Made by a program: the position numbers and the translations under genes. Of a DNA stretch of 64,000 nucleotides, positions 11,590 to 24,365 are shown one piece after another. Position 1 is the stretch's first letter, and each line of letters begins with the position of its first letter. The stretch spans positions 5,456,001 to 5,520,000 of the forward strand of contig JACDQD010000105.1 in NCBI GenBank assembly GCA_019843655.1. Direction: 5' to 3'. Under the pieces are notes generated by a model, which was not told where the DNA came from, made no database searches, and was given only the letters and a program-made list of their open reading frames with translations. This DNA is from Lethocerus indicus. Lineage: Eukaryota; Arthropoda; Insecta; Hemiptera; Belostomatidae.

Positions 11590-12454
11590 AATGAATGCGC
11601 AAAAACAATTCTGATTGGTGAAGACAAGTCCGGCGAAGGAACTGGACGGTCCTTGAACTTGCCCACCACTTAAGGGGGTCTTAAGGCACACAGACGCTAC
11701 GACAATTGTTTTGCTTATTACCTCCCCCCACTACCATGCCCCAGGGAAACACTCCAATGTCGTCTACTTAACCAATCGAGCTAATTTATTTAAATTCTGT
11801 CATTAGACAATGGGGAAACGCGTTCACAGTTATTAGTCGGTTCCCAATGCGCAGTAGCCTGGGTCATCTCAGTCCTTCCCCTTAATAATTGTCTTGTCAC
11901 CTCCATTAATGTTCATTGGATACATACAAGACCACTCGATATACGCAGAAATGAACTGAGTAGACCGATTATTAGAAGTTATTATACCAAAATACTATGA
12001 ATATATAAAAGAGACCTAGATACAAATGACTAAGTTTCCTTATTCTCATGGCTTGTTTTTTGCATTTGAAATTACTTTTTGTTAACACTCAGTTACTACT
12101 TATGGAACCATAATAGCAGGTAGATAAGATCTTTTTAATCTATAAGATGTGTTTTTAAGCCGAACAAACTTTAAATTTTCAGTAATCGGCTGGATATTAA
12201 GAAACATTTGTCACATTAACAGAAGCATTTCTGAATACTCCGTGGATTCAATGTATTGATCCATAGTTTAATGGAATGCTAAATTATATGCCTAATAAAT
12301 GAGAAAAGTGAGAATTTAATTTCAATAGTCAGTTTTGTTCTGCCGTTGTTTATGAATTATATGCCGCCTGTTTGCTTATTTTCTTTACAGTTCTGTGTGG
12401 GGATTCCATATCAGTAGATAAGAAGGCATCTATCGCCAGACTCGGATATCTCTT

Positions 12455-12473
12455 GTGAAAATGATATTTTCAC
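12455..12473. repeat. Small hairpin GTGAAAAT / ATTTTCAC
   Basis: Perfect 8-bp arms with a 3-base loop in AT-rich sequence. Too short for a miRNA precursor. Confidence 0.75.
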
Positions 12474-13399
12474 GTTTATTTACATGTGGTATACACACGC
12501 CAAGTGTGGCGACTTGTTACATCGACTGGATATAAAATCACAAATAGAAAGTACAAAATGTAAAGTTATATTTGACATAAAACCTCCGGTGATCGATTTC
12601 ACTTCTGAAAGTTCCTAATGTTCCGTGATATATTTTTTCTGTTTAATGAACTACTCAGTGAAAGACCGATTCTTGTTGTTCCGCCGCCCGTTTACTTACC
12701 TCTGTGACAACACGTTTCCGCCACCGACTCCTGAAAGGCGGCTTCCTTATGGGCCGTCTTAATTTTAGAACCTACTCTCTGAAGGGGAATTCTTTCCAGG
12801 GCCCGCCCCGGACTTTCGGGCGCCGACGGACCTGGGGAACTGCACCGGCTCAAAAGCTGACTGACACCTCTCTAATGTATACGCTTTAATCATCTCCCAC
12901 AACCGGACTCTTAATGTCTGCACTTTGTTACTTCCCCGCAGCCTATTGCCGGCCGCTTACTCCTACTCTAAACCCACTAAACATTTACTATCTAAACTTT
13001 ATGTTCATTTAGTCCTAGATTTACAAACCGTTAATCAATTCTGCTTTTTTTAAATGCTAAATGATATAAACAAGTTTAATTTTTTATGAAAAGTATTAAT
13101 TAAACAGTTAATTTAATTGTTGACAGTAGCATTATCCTATTTATAATTTGTTTCATAAATGTCCATTTATGAATGTTAAACCGTACCGCATTTTTCGCAT
13201 ATTTCCTCAATTCCTAGTTTCCTAAACTATGCTGAGCCGTTTAAACTAGAAACAAACAACAATGCAAATAAATACTTGCCGCTCAATACTAGGTCAATTT
13301 TGTGAAATTAGGTAAAAGCGCCACTATTATTTCGAAATATCTAAATACCGAAGTCATTATAACTGAGCTCATCTGAAAACAAATTATAAACTCATTTTT

Positions 13400-14290
13400 C
13401 CCGAATTCAGAGTATCAGGAAGTTCTTCGGTTTTGGAAACTAAAAATATCCGTCCCGGAATCATGCGCCCGACCGTCCTTACGATAACTACCTTTGTCAA
13501 CAATCTTTCTCACGATCGAAACTTTCACGCTCCGGGCGTTCATTTGTCTATTTTCATCGAATCGAAGCGCCGATTCTAAAAATATGGAAAATTCCGGTAG
13601 AAAGCCGAGCGACAACCCGTCTGTTGACACCCTTCATTTAGGGAGACCGGAATAGGAAATCTTATGTTAATTACAGGCCTCGAAGGTAACAACTTTCACC
13701 GAGGAAATTTCAGTGAACTGTCCGACGATTCTGTTTGAAATTAATGGGCTCCGAGGTCACAAAACTATAACATTTATTGTCCCCGGAGTAAATTGTCGGT
13801 AACGATTTTCTATAAAACCAGTCGGCGGGGAAATGGGGCTGCACGGCCCGCAAACAATTCATCAAATTTATCCGGACAAACCGGTAGCGTTGGAGAGCCG
13901 GTCGGTGCCTCTCGTGCCCGGGGTACATTACCCCGGCGGAAGGGGTCGGGGTGAACGCGAAAGAAAAAAAGGTCGGGAGCGCATAAAATAATTTTTCCAT
14001 CGGCAGAGTTGAACGACCCGTTTCTAAAGCGACTAGGTCGCGCGCCTCCAATTATCCGCAACCGATGTTAACATAAACAGGCAGGCGGGGCCCGGGCACG
14101 CTCTCTCGCCCACTGGTCTACTTTCACCCGGCGGCACCTTCTCCGGTGTAGGAAAAAATGCGGACCGATTGCAGCTCGGATTCCAATTTTTTAATTTTTG
14201 TCCGCCCAGCCACCCGAATTCCATCGGTCCCGAGCCACTTCTGATGCGTCGCGTGACGTCACTCCGATTCCCTAGAATATTTCACTGTAA
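13400..14290. promoter_or_regulatory. Long CpG-rich block with a perfect CRE
   Basis: One of the longest GC-rich stretches of the window. TGACGTCA occurs at 14254-14261. Overlapping frames on the minus strand (13710-14051, 13810-14061, 14033-14224) have no recognisable domain and are expected where stop codons are rare. A CpG-rich enhancer or promoter is the simplest reading. Confidence 0.28.
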
Positions 14291-15919
14291 AACCCAGAGG
14301 CAAATTCCTCAATATACGCGTGACCACTTTCCTTCTCTCTATTTATCCTACACCTTTCCTATATCTTAACTTTAACGGTATTTATTCCCTCCATTTCATT
14401 TATTATACAATAATTCGAAGAGAAATAAAGGGAACTCGCAAAAAGTTAAATTAACTGTTTACAGTTTACCATCAGTAAGAGAAGGGAAAAGAAATTCCGG
14501 CCATATATTTTATTTCCGCGGAAACGATTTTCATGAAGTAATTTATGGCTGCGTCGTAAAAAGTTCTAACTCAATTTCCGGTTAGCGCGGATACCACCTA
14601 ACGACGGGTTCTGTCTGCTGAAATTCTTCAACGCCCGAGTCTGAAAAAGAGCAATCCGCCTAGAGCGGGGGTTCAGTGCACCGGCGGCATCGCCAGTCAC
14701 GAGTGCATTTGAAGCCCCCCCGAGGCGAGGCCCACTGTGTCCACCGCAAAGCGATAATTAGAAAAGGCGTTCTACGTGCTACGCGTGCCCCTCTCTCCCG
14801 GACCGCCCATTAACCCGCGGAGACAATTTATCAAAGTTGTGCCAATCCTTCTTTTTCTCCTTGACTTTGACGACCGGGGCCGTTTGTCATCTTATAGTCC
14901 GCCCGGAGAATAACGCGCTCTTCCAATCGCATTAGCGTTAAAAGATTTGGATTTCATGAACTAGAAAACAACTAACGATCGGGAACATTAGCAGAAATTA
15001 AGTATTTTTCCTATAATTACTACATTCCTTGATGTTCGGCGCCATTACACTTTTACAAATTGAAGACTATAGAATCTCGCGTTAGCCTACTTACTACTGT
15101 AGTACTTTTCGTTCATGCAAATATCTTACATCAGGTACTACTGAATGAATTCCTAACGCATAATCTTTGTAAGATGAGACGACATGATGTAGAAGAATTT
15201 ACATTGCCCAAATTTCCGAGAGGATATTAAATTTTATTAAATTGCGCATTGAACTGAAAGCTTTCCTGCTACAAATACCAGGGTATAGAGTTAGTAGATA
15301 AATACATTTTAAGAAAGTTTAAATTTGTAATACATTTGTACTAATTACTTTTGTATACTAGATAAAGGAGATAATAACTAATTTAATTTGAGTAATTATA
15401 AATGTTTTCACTCTCACATGTATGGAATACATAATTTCAATTATAAATCGAATCGTCTAGCCGCTGAACTGCGCATTATAATATAATGAACGCTAGTTAC
15501 GACCCACCGCTTCGGACTGATGAGAAGTTGAAGTTGTCCCACTGCCAAATCTAATTTGAGAATAGGAATGAATCCTGAGGGAGATGTCCTCAGCGAGTTC
15601 CGATACGCCGGTTCAATTTTTCTTTAAATATAGAAAAAAAAGGTTTACACCTCGTGACAGCCGACAAATCCAAAATTATTGACGGGCCACCGCATGTATT
15701 ATATACCCATAATGCGTTAAATGTTCCAAGTATAGCAAAGTGCCCAGAGACTACTATTTTACAGAGAGTACTATTTTAATGCAATATATTTACAACGAAT
15801 TACTACACAAAGTATTAAATACATTCGGTGCCATATTTTATGGGAAGGATGAATATATTTAATTCCACTTTTATCCCGAAATGAATTTGGTCAACCTGTT
15901 TGTCAAGGAGCAATGTGTA
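14291..15919. other. Non-coding; CpG block at about 14570-14950
   Basis: The block contains TCAAAG and CTTTGA motifs (TCF-type cores) and AT-rich homeodomain-like cores within GC-rich sequence. The following kilobase is AT-rich and featureless, apart from a 7-bp inverted repeat CATTATA/TATAATG near 15474-15488. Confidence 0.4.
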
Positions 15920-16330
15920 TGGTAATGCCCCCTCTGTGTCCCGCCGAACATCAGACTGGTTTCGGCTGGTCGGGGCCAGCGTCCGGATGAAGAGGGTTGA
16001 ACCTCCGGCGGGCGTTTGAACTGGCGGGGGAGATGGACGCGGAGCTATGCCAGATATCGATATGTAACATCGATGCCCGGGGACGGGTCATCGGTTCGTC
16101 GGGCGAATACAAATCGCAGTTTTCCCCGCGTGTCCGCGTCAGTTTGTAGGCGTCCCCCGTGCCGCATGCACGAGGTATAAAACGAGAACCGCCTATGACA
16201 CAGACGTCGCTGCACGTTAAACACACAGGGGTTAAGGTCGGACACATCTGTCAGCGTTGGCACTCTCTGTTTGTACTCTTAACCTTGATTTATACGCTCG
16301 GTGCTCATTTTATAGCCCAAAGACAATTAA
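15920..16330 (+). promoter_or_regulatory. Promoter-like CpG block: DRE palindrome and TATA motif
   Basis: The palindrome ATATCGATAT (16054-16063) contains TATCGATA, the insect DRE/DREF motif that also overlaps BEAF-32 sites (CGATA). About 115 bases downstream, TATAAAA (16176-16182) lies in GC-rich sequence. No good initiator lies 25-35 bases beyond it; AGACGT near 16203 matches a DPE core but at the wrong spacing. The combination suggests a promoter or insulator. Frames across it are unfamiliar. Confidence 0.3.
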
Positions 16331-19300
16331 AAAAAAAAAATAGTTTCTCTCCGCAAACAAAAGCTTCTCTTCGTTGACCCCTGTATTACCGCTATTGAAC
16401 ATATCACAATTACATAAAAACAATGATGTTCAAAACCCTCTTAATTTTTCCTAGCTTTGTAGACGTTTAAATTCACTAGCTGTTGCCAGTAATAATAAAT
16501 ACTGCAAGAAGAATAGTTATTATTGAATTAGTAATGATGATGATGACCTTATTTGGGCCCATATGCTCCGTTGGACCTCCATGAGTGAGCCTAAACTACC
16601 ACCTACCTATTCTCCATAGAACTTATAGCCCTTAACATCACAAAGGCGAGGCCTTTTTACCGCGATCAAATCATGAAACTCCTATTCCCGACGCTGAAGT
16701 TTAACACACGTGAGCACAAGAGATGTGAGTTTTATAGAAAATAATAAAAATGATTAATCAACCGATTAGAGCTTTCTAAGAAGACAAGCTTTCTGAATAC
16801 AAGTAGAAATAATACCAAGTCGAAATAACACCTAACATAGCCACGCTTTTTACAATTACGATTAATTTATTTCCAACGAATGCGACGTGAAAATCCCAAT
16901 GGTCCGAACAAACGGGCTTTGGTACGCGTTATGAACGATTGAATCGGCTTGGAGCAAAGGCGGCACAGTGGGGTGACCGACACACAAGGCTCTCTAATGG
17001 ATTGAATCAAGGTCAGAATCAAACATAAATGGTAATGATGTAACGCAACCGTATTGAGTTCAATGCACCTTATTTTTATGTTTTATGATTGTCGGAGTTA
17101 ATAACCTTTAACGGCCGCCGGGTTTATCAAGAGCGCCAGTTGAAATTCCCATCTCTGTTTGGCCTAAAATTCTGTTATCGTTCCCCTAAACGATATTATA
17201 ACTAACACAGTGTAATATACGTAGATTTTAATGTACGTAATTTAGTCTCTGTTATTTTAAACTTAAATTTAAAGTCAAATCGTGTAAAGAAATAATTGCG
17301 TTTAATTCTACAATTACAGTTTAGTAAGATATCAAGTGAATAGACACAAGAATAATATCCTTCCACAATTAAACATAACGTTAAGCGATGTTTAAACGGT
17401 TTTTAGGCGACTAACGGAAGTTCGGCCCTACTGATCTTAGGATATTTATACGCACTGAGTCCATCGATACTGAGGTCTATTCCTCCACTGTTCGGTCAGC
17501 CTGAGCCAATCATACTGGCTGCGTTTATGTAAAGTGTGACAATGCTGAGATGTTGATCCGGTTGTATTATTTTAGATATAAAAAAGTACAGCCCTTTTCA
17601 AAATAACCGTGCTGATGCGTTAAGAAAAAACAGATAAACAAATAAAATTGGTACAACATCGGTATCGGATTTTTCTTTAAAAATAAAAATTTAATTCGGG
17701 AAAAACTACGGTTAAGGCTTTCTAGTAATTATACACTTAAAATAACATAAAAACAATGTGGCAATACGGGTTCTGGGTAATATATCACACCGCGGATAGC
17801 GCTATCTACGATTAATGAGCAAGTGATAGTCCGTCATTGGGAAGTGTTTTTCTGTGTAATGGCTCCTTCTTTAACAATGCATTAGTAGGCTCTACGATAA
17901 TGGTCGCTGATTCTCCCAAAAGAAGTGCTAATGTCGCAACATCCGCCCTATTAATTTTAAGATTCCTAAACTCGTAATCCTAGCGAAGGACACACCAGCC
18001 ACCAAAGTGGCACCGGCATTTAGGTCAGTACAAGAGGAAAACGTAAGACGTCGTGTACGTGAGCAGGGAGAATATACTGAATGGTTAGAATGACTTTTGA
18101 GTTTTTCAAGTCCACCACAAAAAAAAATATAAATGAAAATTATACTCTCAATTTGCAATTAACGTTGTTTCCGCAGTTTCTTCAGACGTCTAGAACACTA
18201 TTTCAGAACACAAAGAACATTCCATGTCAGTTAGAGTAACACGCCTACAAATGACGCGCCTGTGTAGATTCAATCTCCCGTTTCCCCGAGTCATCATAAT
18301 TACAGAAAATCGACAACAGGAGCCATGGAGGAATCTCGGCCCACGATTTGAATACAGATCGGGGATTTAATATTCCGGCTCTGCGGTGGAAAAAAAGTCC
18401 TACTGCCATATAAAAGTCCCAGTCAGGAAATTATCAATGATTTCCCAGCAATCGTGGCCGGTTCAAATTGGGTACTTTCAAACTGCAAAGTAGACTCGCC
18501 CATTCTGGTCATAGCACTCACACTCTCCGACTTCCACAACTCCTCTTTATTTTCCATTAAAGGTGGGAAAATCTGTCGTTATTATCAGGCACAAACATTC
18601 ACATTATAATATGCGAAGAGGTGAACAGTTTAAAAAAATATTGCCAATTGTTATCGTGGTTAATGCTCCTTCGATATATATCCCAATGGTATATAATAAT
18701 ATCCCAATCGCAGGAAGTTTCAACTGATTAAACGAGCAAATAAACTCCAGTATGCTGGCTGAAATAATTTGATTTTGTCAAAAATTCGAATGAATTTTTC
18801 GCTAAGCGCTAAGCTAAATTTAATAATATTGAATCGGTAAACATTTGGCATTCCGTTCTTAAATTAGCGAGGCATCAATAGATGGCGGTTGCCGATGTGG
18901 CATCCTGTCTGCGCTGTTGCTCAATATCCCTTAATATTTATTGTCTCGCAATGATTGCACAACCACCGTTGTGCTGTCTGGGTTTGTTTAATTTTTTACG
19001 TTCTATTTATTTTTATCGATTTTTTTCGCCTTTTAAGTTTAATATTCATCCTTTGAAATGAGACTGACCGAAACTTGACCAACAATGAGACTGCCATTTT
19101 ACTCTTTTAGTGGAGACAGAAGATTGTAACCTTCGCTGACCTCATAGGTATCTTAAATTTATTATAGGTTAAATACAATCTTTTTGTATTTGATATATTT
19201 TGTCTTTTGTATTTTGAAAATTCAAATAAGTTATGCAGACAACGTTAGAATTACATTTAAATACACAGGAATAAAGGCAATTACTTTGATTCAAAAGCGT

Positions 19301-19885
19301 GCAACTACAATTGCATTTCAAATCGCATTTATTTTATAAAAGGACTTAAGAATTGTTTTTTTAAATTCCTCAGTTCAATGGTGAACCGAGAAACAAAAGT
19401 TCTATTTTGAGAGTTGAATGTATGACTTCAAATTGTAATTCCCCCAAGTCGACGTGCGGGAACTCCCGCTGAGGTGGTCCACACTCCCTACCCGTAACAG
19501 GTGTTCAAACTTCCCAGAGGGAGATCCTCACCAGACTATTTTTACAGTTACTATAAACGGAATTTTCCTGTGTACTCTGAACAATTCCAACACAAGTTGT
19601 ATTGTTCTGTCTTACTGATATACGATGTATAAAAAATAGTACTAGAGGGGCCGTTAAGGTTTCGATTACTTTCCCCTCTCGCTTCTCCGATCCTAGCTCA
19701 AATTGGTTGAGGCATCTCCCCAACGTCAATAGCATTCGATTTGTAGTACAGGGACACCGAAGTTTCTTTTATCGATCGACTATTGATTGAATTAATTAAT
19801 TGTTATAGAATAAGTAAAACGTATTGTGTTTTCAGACAGTAGATTGCCGACGGAGCACTACGACTAATCAAGAAAACCTAACTGA
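16331..19885. other. Non-coding, AT-rich
   Basis: Long AT-rich background. A 7-bp tandem pair CGCTAAG lies at 18800-18813. Short patches at 16900-17000 and 18240-18500 are somewhat CpG-richer. No gene, RNA or transposon recognised. Confidence 0.55.
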
Positions 19886-20110
19886 GTAAAATCCTAATTC
19901 ACCCAGTTGTTTCGGAAGGTCGAAACGGGGCCGAAGGAGGCGTTAAAGAGTCAGTTTCGAATTTGACCATAAACTTGGGGCTACCGGTTCGTAAAAGGGT
20001 CGACCTCGAAGGACGGGAAGCGGAGTGAGGGCAGTGAGGAACCCGAGCCAGCCACAAGGCGCGCGCAAACACGCACACAACCACCCCCCTCAACCGGATA
20101 CCATGCCATG
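19886..20110. other. CpG-rich block
   Basis: GC-rich sequence with CGCGCG and an AC-rich right edge. Opposing short frames, none recognisable. Candidate regulatory block by composition only. Confidence 0.15.
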
Positions 20111-21177
20111 TTTTTATTTTCTTTTTTTGCCTAATTTCTCTTTTTTTTCATCCAAGACTTATCGGATTTCGTTAGGGCTTCGCATTGTTCATGAATATTT
20201 CTGTAGGGAAACAATGCCATCCGTCCTGTAAAGCTCCATGCAATTATAAATTCGACTAGATCGTATTTTTGGTATGAAGGGGAATCTCGCAGTAATATTT
20301 ACCAAACAGAATATAATTCTACATGGCAAACACTACAGACCTAGAAGTTTTTAATTCGTTAATTCAAAAATACTAACTAAATCCTCTCCATCAAAATCCA
20401 AATACACGATTAAATTCCGCTTTATTTTTTTTAAATAATCGAGTAATAGACAAATGAAGGTGAAGGACAACGTATATTACCACTCGCCTAGAATGCCCAA
20501 AGTTGAAGCACGATATGCGCACAAATGCTGCATTGTTAAATTACTCGGAGGACTTATCACATAATTTGTTTCCCATACTCAGATAATACACTGAGAGCGT
20601 ACAACTGGACCCGGTGACATGCCCAGAGGACTGTTCATTCGTCCGAAATATCTTATAAATATATACAAATGACCAAACGGCAGATAGGAGAACGGGTATT
20701 TACAGAGGGGACAATGCAAGGAAGTCAATGGGCCCTGACGTGACCCGCATGCGTGTAACTCTCCCCGAGACAAGTAACAGGATAAGGGCCTCGTTTCATC
20801 AAATATGCATCCCCCCAGACGCCTTATATATTTATTAACATACAAAGCGTCCCCTCTCTATTTCTCTCTCACTCTCTTGTCTCAATGGCATGGAAAAAAC
20901 AATTGTTGTAGGAGAGCATTCGGCGGTTAACTACCGCTGGAAGGCTGCTAGACGGTAACTGTGAAAGATGTATGAACTGGAAATGCGAGTACTGTAGAAT
21001 GCAAAAAGATTTCGAATCATTAGCACTTCGTGGCTTATTGCTATAAACCCCTATTATAATTTAATAATGTTGAGTAATAAAGGTTTATAATTATTCCAAT
21101 TCATTGTAGTTATCACACAAACAAGTTAAAGTTAAATTGTGCGACCACAGAAATATATGAAAGTAATAAAAATATAT
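20111..21177. other. Non-coding background
   Basis: AT-rich, with a slightly GC-richer patch at 20580-20960. Nothing recognisable. Confidence 0.55.
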
Positions 21178-21410
21178 GTGCCCATAATTATGAAAGTGGT
21201 CTTAGTCAATTCAAACTTTAAATACATTTTCATATGAAATTCAAACAAAATTTCATATTCATAGTAAACTTCCATTAATCAAGACTAATAAAATTCTAAA
21301 TTAAAATGTTTCATAATATAAAAATATTTGTTAATTTATTCGAAAGCAATTCATTAAATATCTCGAAACCAGAAATATATGACTTAGACGACATTCATAA
21401 TTATGGGCAC
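21178..21410. mobile_element. Short MITE-like element with 31-bp inverted repeats
   Basis: Positions 21178-21208 and 21380-21410 are reverse complements with three mismatches. Both begin GTGCCCATAATTATGAA at the outer end. The interior is about 170 bases of AT-rich sequence and contains a 12-bp palindrome TTTCATATGAAA (21228-21239). The flanks show no clear target duplication, so the superfamily cannot be assigned. Length and structure fit a small non-autonomous DNA element. Confidence 0.55.
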
Positions 21411-22332
21411 CTATCAATATATTTATGAGACCAAAGAGCCAACGCAACTAGCATGTCCTGGTTCGATAAACCCGATCAAAAAATTACACGCCAAACCGAT
21501 GTACTATAAAGACGTTCTATTCTCCCTTCTCCAGATAATCTTTGTTCGACCTACTTTACATTCTCCACTACTTCGAAACTTACATCCTTACAGAGTAACA
21601 GCCAACCTTCCGAATTTAACTTCACAGCTCACGGTCTTCCAACAAATTACACGGCACTTTATTAAATAGTCTCAACTCCGGATTCGTGACCGGTCGAATT
21701 TGTTACAGATCTCCGATACCGCTATTTGGGTAACCAAATAAAAATGAAGCTCTACGAAGCGGTGGAAAAACGATTTGAGTTATGCCTTCGAACCGGGCCG
21801 CCGTATAACAAACCGTCCCTTCGGCGTCCGAATTGAAAGATTAAAAAAAAACTTAGGAACCTGTTTCCGCCGAAAATTTTTTTTGCGTTATTTTCACGGC
21901 CAACAGTAAGAGCGGGCGAGCGGGTTGCCCTGAGGGACGTGACTCGAATCCCCCAGGCCTCGACAGATCACAAAGGTCTTTGCCTCATTCAAGACTAAAA
22001 CTCGAATTCCCATTTCTTTTGTTTCTTCTCCGTCTTTTTTTTGTTGAAAATAAACTATATTTTTTTAATGTTTTTTAGTGTCCCGGACAGACTCGGGAAC
22101 GGGTAAGGGACAAGCGTGAGAGGTAGACTGAATTTAAGGTCGATGAACGGAGTCTGACTTAGAAAAACGTTAATAATTTACACAATAGATATATTGATAA
22201 TAAAATCGATAATTAAATGATACACTTTATTATACAAAGCAGATGTAGTTTTCATGAGGCCCCGGTGAATTAATTTATGGGTCGGGTGATTATTTTATTC
22301 CAAAATGTTATATTTCCCAGTAATATTCAGAA

Positions 22333-22391
22333 ATTATACATGTGGAATACCCACATACATAATTACATGTATTACATGTATTATACATGTG
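22333..22391 (+). repeat. ACATGT-containing repeat cluster
   Basis: ATTATACATGTG occurs at 22333-22344 and again at 22380-22391. Two tandem ATTACATGT copies (22362-22379) lie between them. ACATGT is itself palindromic, so the cluster can pair in several ways. Confidence 0.75.
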
Positions 22392-23068
22392 ATTATTACC
22401 CGCTTGGAATACCGAATGATCAGTAGTCTCGATAAATGGAAATCAGGCATTCAAGAACATCAATCAATGAGCAACAGACGTCAATACGGAATAGGTGGTA
22501 AACAAAGTCTTGACCGCTAGCGTTCGAACACTACTTTTGCGAATTATTAACCAATTTTATCGGAACGATCGGGGTTAGCAAAAAATGATACGTACACAAA
22601 GAAGATAGCTGAAACAAATTCAATATTTAAACCTGGCCTTGGTCCCAACCAACTTACGCCTAAAGGACACACGCGCATCGAAATGTCAGACATAATAATT
22701 AGGTTAGTAAACTTTGAACAAAACGCACATGCCAATTCAGCAGGCAAAATTATTATAGTTACAGTTATTGGTGCCCATATCCGAAAAAATGAAACATTTT
22801 TTCCGAAAGTAAATGGAAGTCTAAACGATTAGACATAAACATAAGCTTCCAAGCACAGCAATAGAAATGACACATTATTAACTCACAGAAATCAATGGCC
22901 GGTGTTTACTCATTATAAAAAGAAGTGGAATATTATTCGAAAATTGAAATGAAACAATTATAATATCACATGAACTATGTAATTAAGATTCCACACGTTC
23001 GTGTTATTTGAACGATTGAATACTTTTAAATCCAAGTTGCACTTCAAGATATTTTTCGAGATTCTGAA

Positions 23069-23088
23069 GTTCAATCTAGAGATTGAAC
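23069..23088. repeat. 9-bp inverted repeat, 2-base centre
   Basis: GTTCAATCT (23069-23077) and AGATTGAAC (23080-23088) are perfect reverse complements, close to a continuous palindrome. This suggests a dimer site or cruciform rather than an RNA stem. Confidence 0.8.
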
Positions 23089-23604
23089 GATGTAAGTTCT
23101 CATGTCGAGTCATGAGTACGTCAAGCATCAATTTAAATATCACGCTGGAAACTATTCGCCCTGACAACAATTGTAGAAAAAAACGGCACTAAACAAAATA
23201 AAACCGAGCATGATCAGAATGGGTGCAACGACCATGATGTGGCTTCAAAAAAGACTTGCATAACTCGCTCCGCATGGGGCCATGTGACGCAACATCTGCT
23301 AATTGTTAAGTACAACAGCTCCTCTTTTTCAGATCTTAAATCTGGCAATAAGTGTTTCCAAGAAATAAAAATTAAATAAAATGTTTTCCGTTGGTGGCAA
23401 TGGAATATTGAGGAAACAGAGCAGTGTCGATTTTAATGGCTGATATTAAAATATATGGGCATGGGTATGGAAAGTATAATATTTTGTATTATATTAGTAA
23501 ACTAAAATCAAAAAAACTTTTTGAATCAGAAAATACTAAAAATATTTTCTGCAGGCCCGCTTTTCGGACAGCAGGGTTTTGTAGGAAATGCCATTATAAA
23601 ACAA

Positions 23605-23642
23605 TAAATAAACATAGAATGGATCAGTTCTATGTTTATTTA
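23605..23642. repeat. 15-bp perfect stem with 8-base loop
   Basis: TAAATAAACATAGAA (23605-23619) pairs fully with 23628-23642. The stem is AT-rich and shorter than a typical miRNA precursor. It is the longest perfect small hairpin I found outside the microsatellites. Confidence 0.8.
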
Positions 23643-24000
23643 ATTTGTTCTTTTTAATGGTTGATAGTTCACGATATAATCTTGGGATATAATTCATATT
23701 ATTATTATTAATACATATTAACGGTGCTCCCGATTAACTTAAGCTGATGTGATTCAATTCTGACAGTTCTGATAGCTACTGTTTCATATTGTTCATGTTT
23801 GTATTATTCAACTATCTAAGCAAACGCGTACTAATACACCCGTTCCTTTTTCAATAGTAAATTATAAGGTATAAAGTTAAACCAATTGATTTCCACTGTT
23901 CAAAGTTACCGATGATTATTTAATATACGGATCCTTTAAAGGAAATTATCTCTATGCGGGGACAGAATATTTGAAAACAAATTACCCAACCGTTTTCAAC

Positions 24001-24365
24001 TGGTACTAACGAGGAAATGACACGTCGGGCTCTTGAAACGGGATGATTCAACAGGAAGCGGACAAATTGCGAAACGAACGTGTTCGGCCCTGCCCGGAGC
24101 AGATGGGGCGCGACCAACTTAGAGAGTCGCGCTTCTGTTTAGCTCTTCTTTTTATTTTTTCTTCTTTTTTTTCTACGTCTGTTCAGAATACAGCCCCCTT
24201 CACTTCGGAGAACTGGCGCAGGGCGGTTGCCGAAACACGCTCGTTAGACTTCATCCCGAACCTAATGACCGTCTCACCCGTGGGATACTCCGTAAGAAAC
24301 CAACGAGTCTACAGGCCGCAACAACGAATGGAAGAGAAATCAGTATTATCGGCGATATAAAATTA
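24001..24365. other. CpG-rich block
   Basis: GC-rich with a central T-rich run. The + strand frame (24043-24360) is unfamiliar. No exact strong motif found. Confidence 0.15.

Larger units (their letters stand above)
10281..13390. other. Non-coding background with small repeats
   Basis: Mostly AT-rich. CpG-richer patches at about 10760-10910, 11540-11700 and 12690-12860. TATAAAAG at 12004-12011 is followed by TAAGTT at 12031-12036, close to initiator spacing, but the setting is AT-rich and chance is likely. No gene recognised. Confidence 0.5.
21411..24000. other. Non-coding background with small hairpins
   Basis: A CpG-richer patch lies at about 21680-21960. The rest is AT-rich. The ATG frame at 23424-23657 has no recognisable domain and ends in the hairpin described separately. 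Confidence 0.5.

Noticed and set aside
12004..12036. TATAAAAG with TAAGTT as a promoter
   Set aside because: Both motifs are imperfect or common in AT-rich background, and there is no CpG-rich context or downstream frame.
21940..21970. Possible tRNA T-arm (ACTCGAATCCC)
   Set aside because: The flanking bases do not form a T-stem and no A-box or acceptor stem is present. Similar GGTTCGA-like matches near 21463, 47527 and 62780 also fail to fold as tRNAs.
23605..23642. miRNA precursor
   Set aside because: The 15-bp stem is too short for a Dicer substrate, and no known miRNA seed or mature sequence was recognised.
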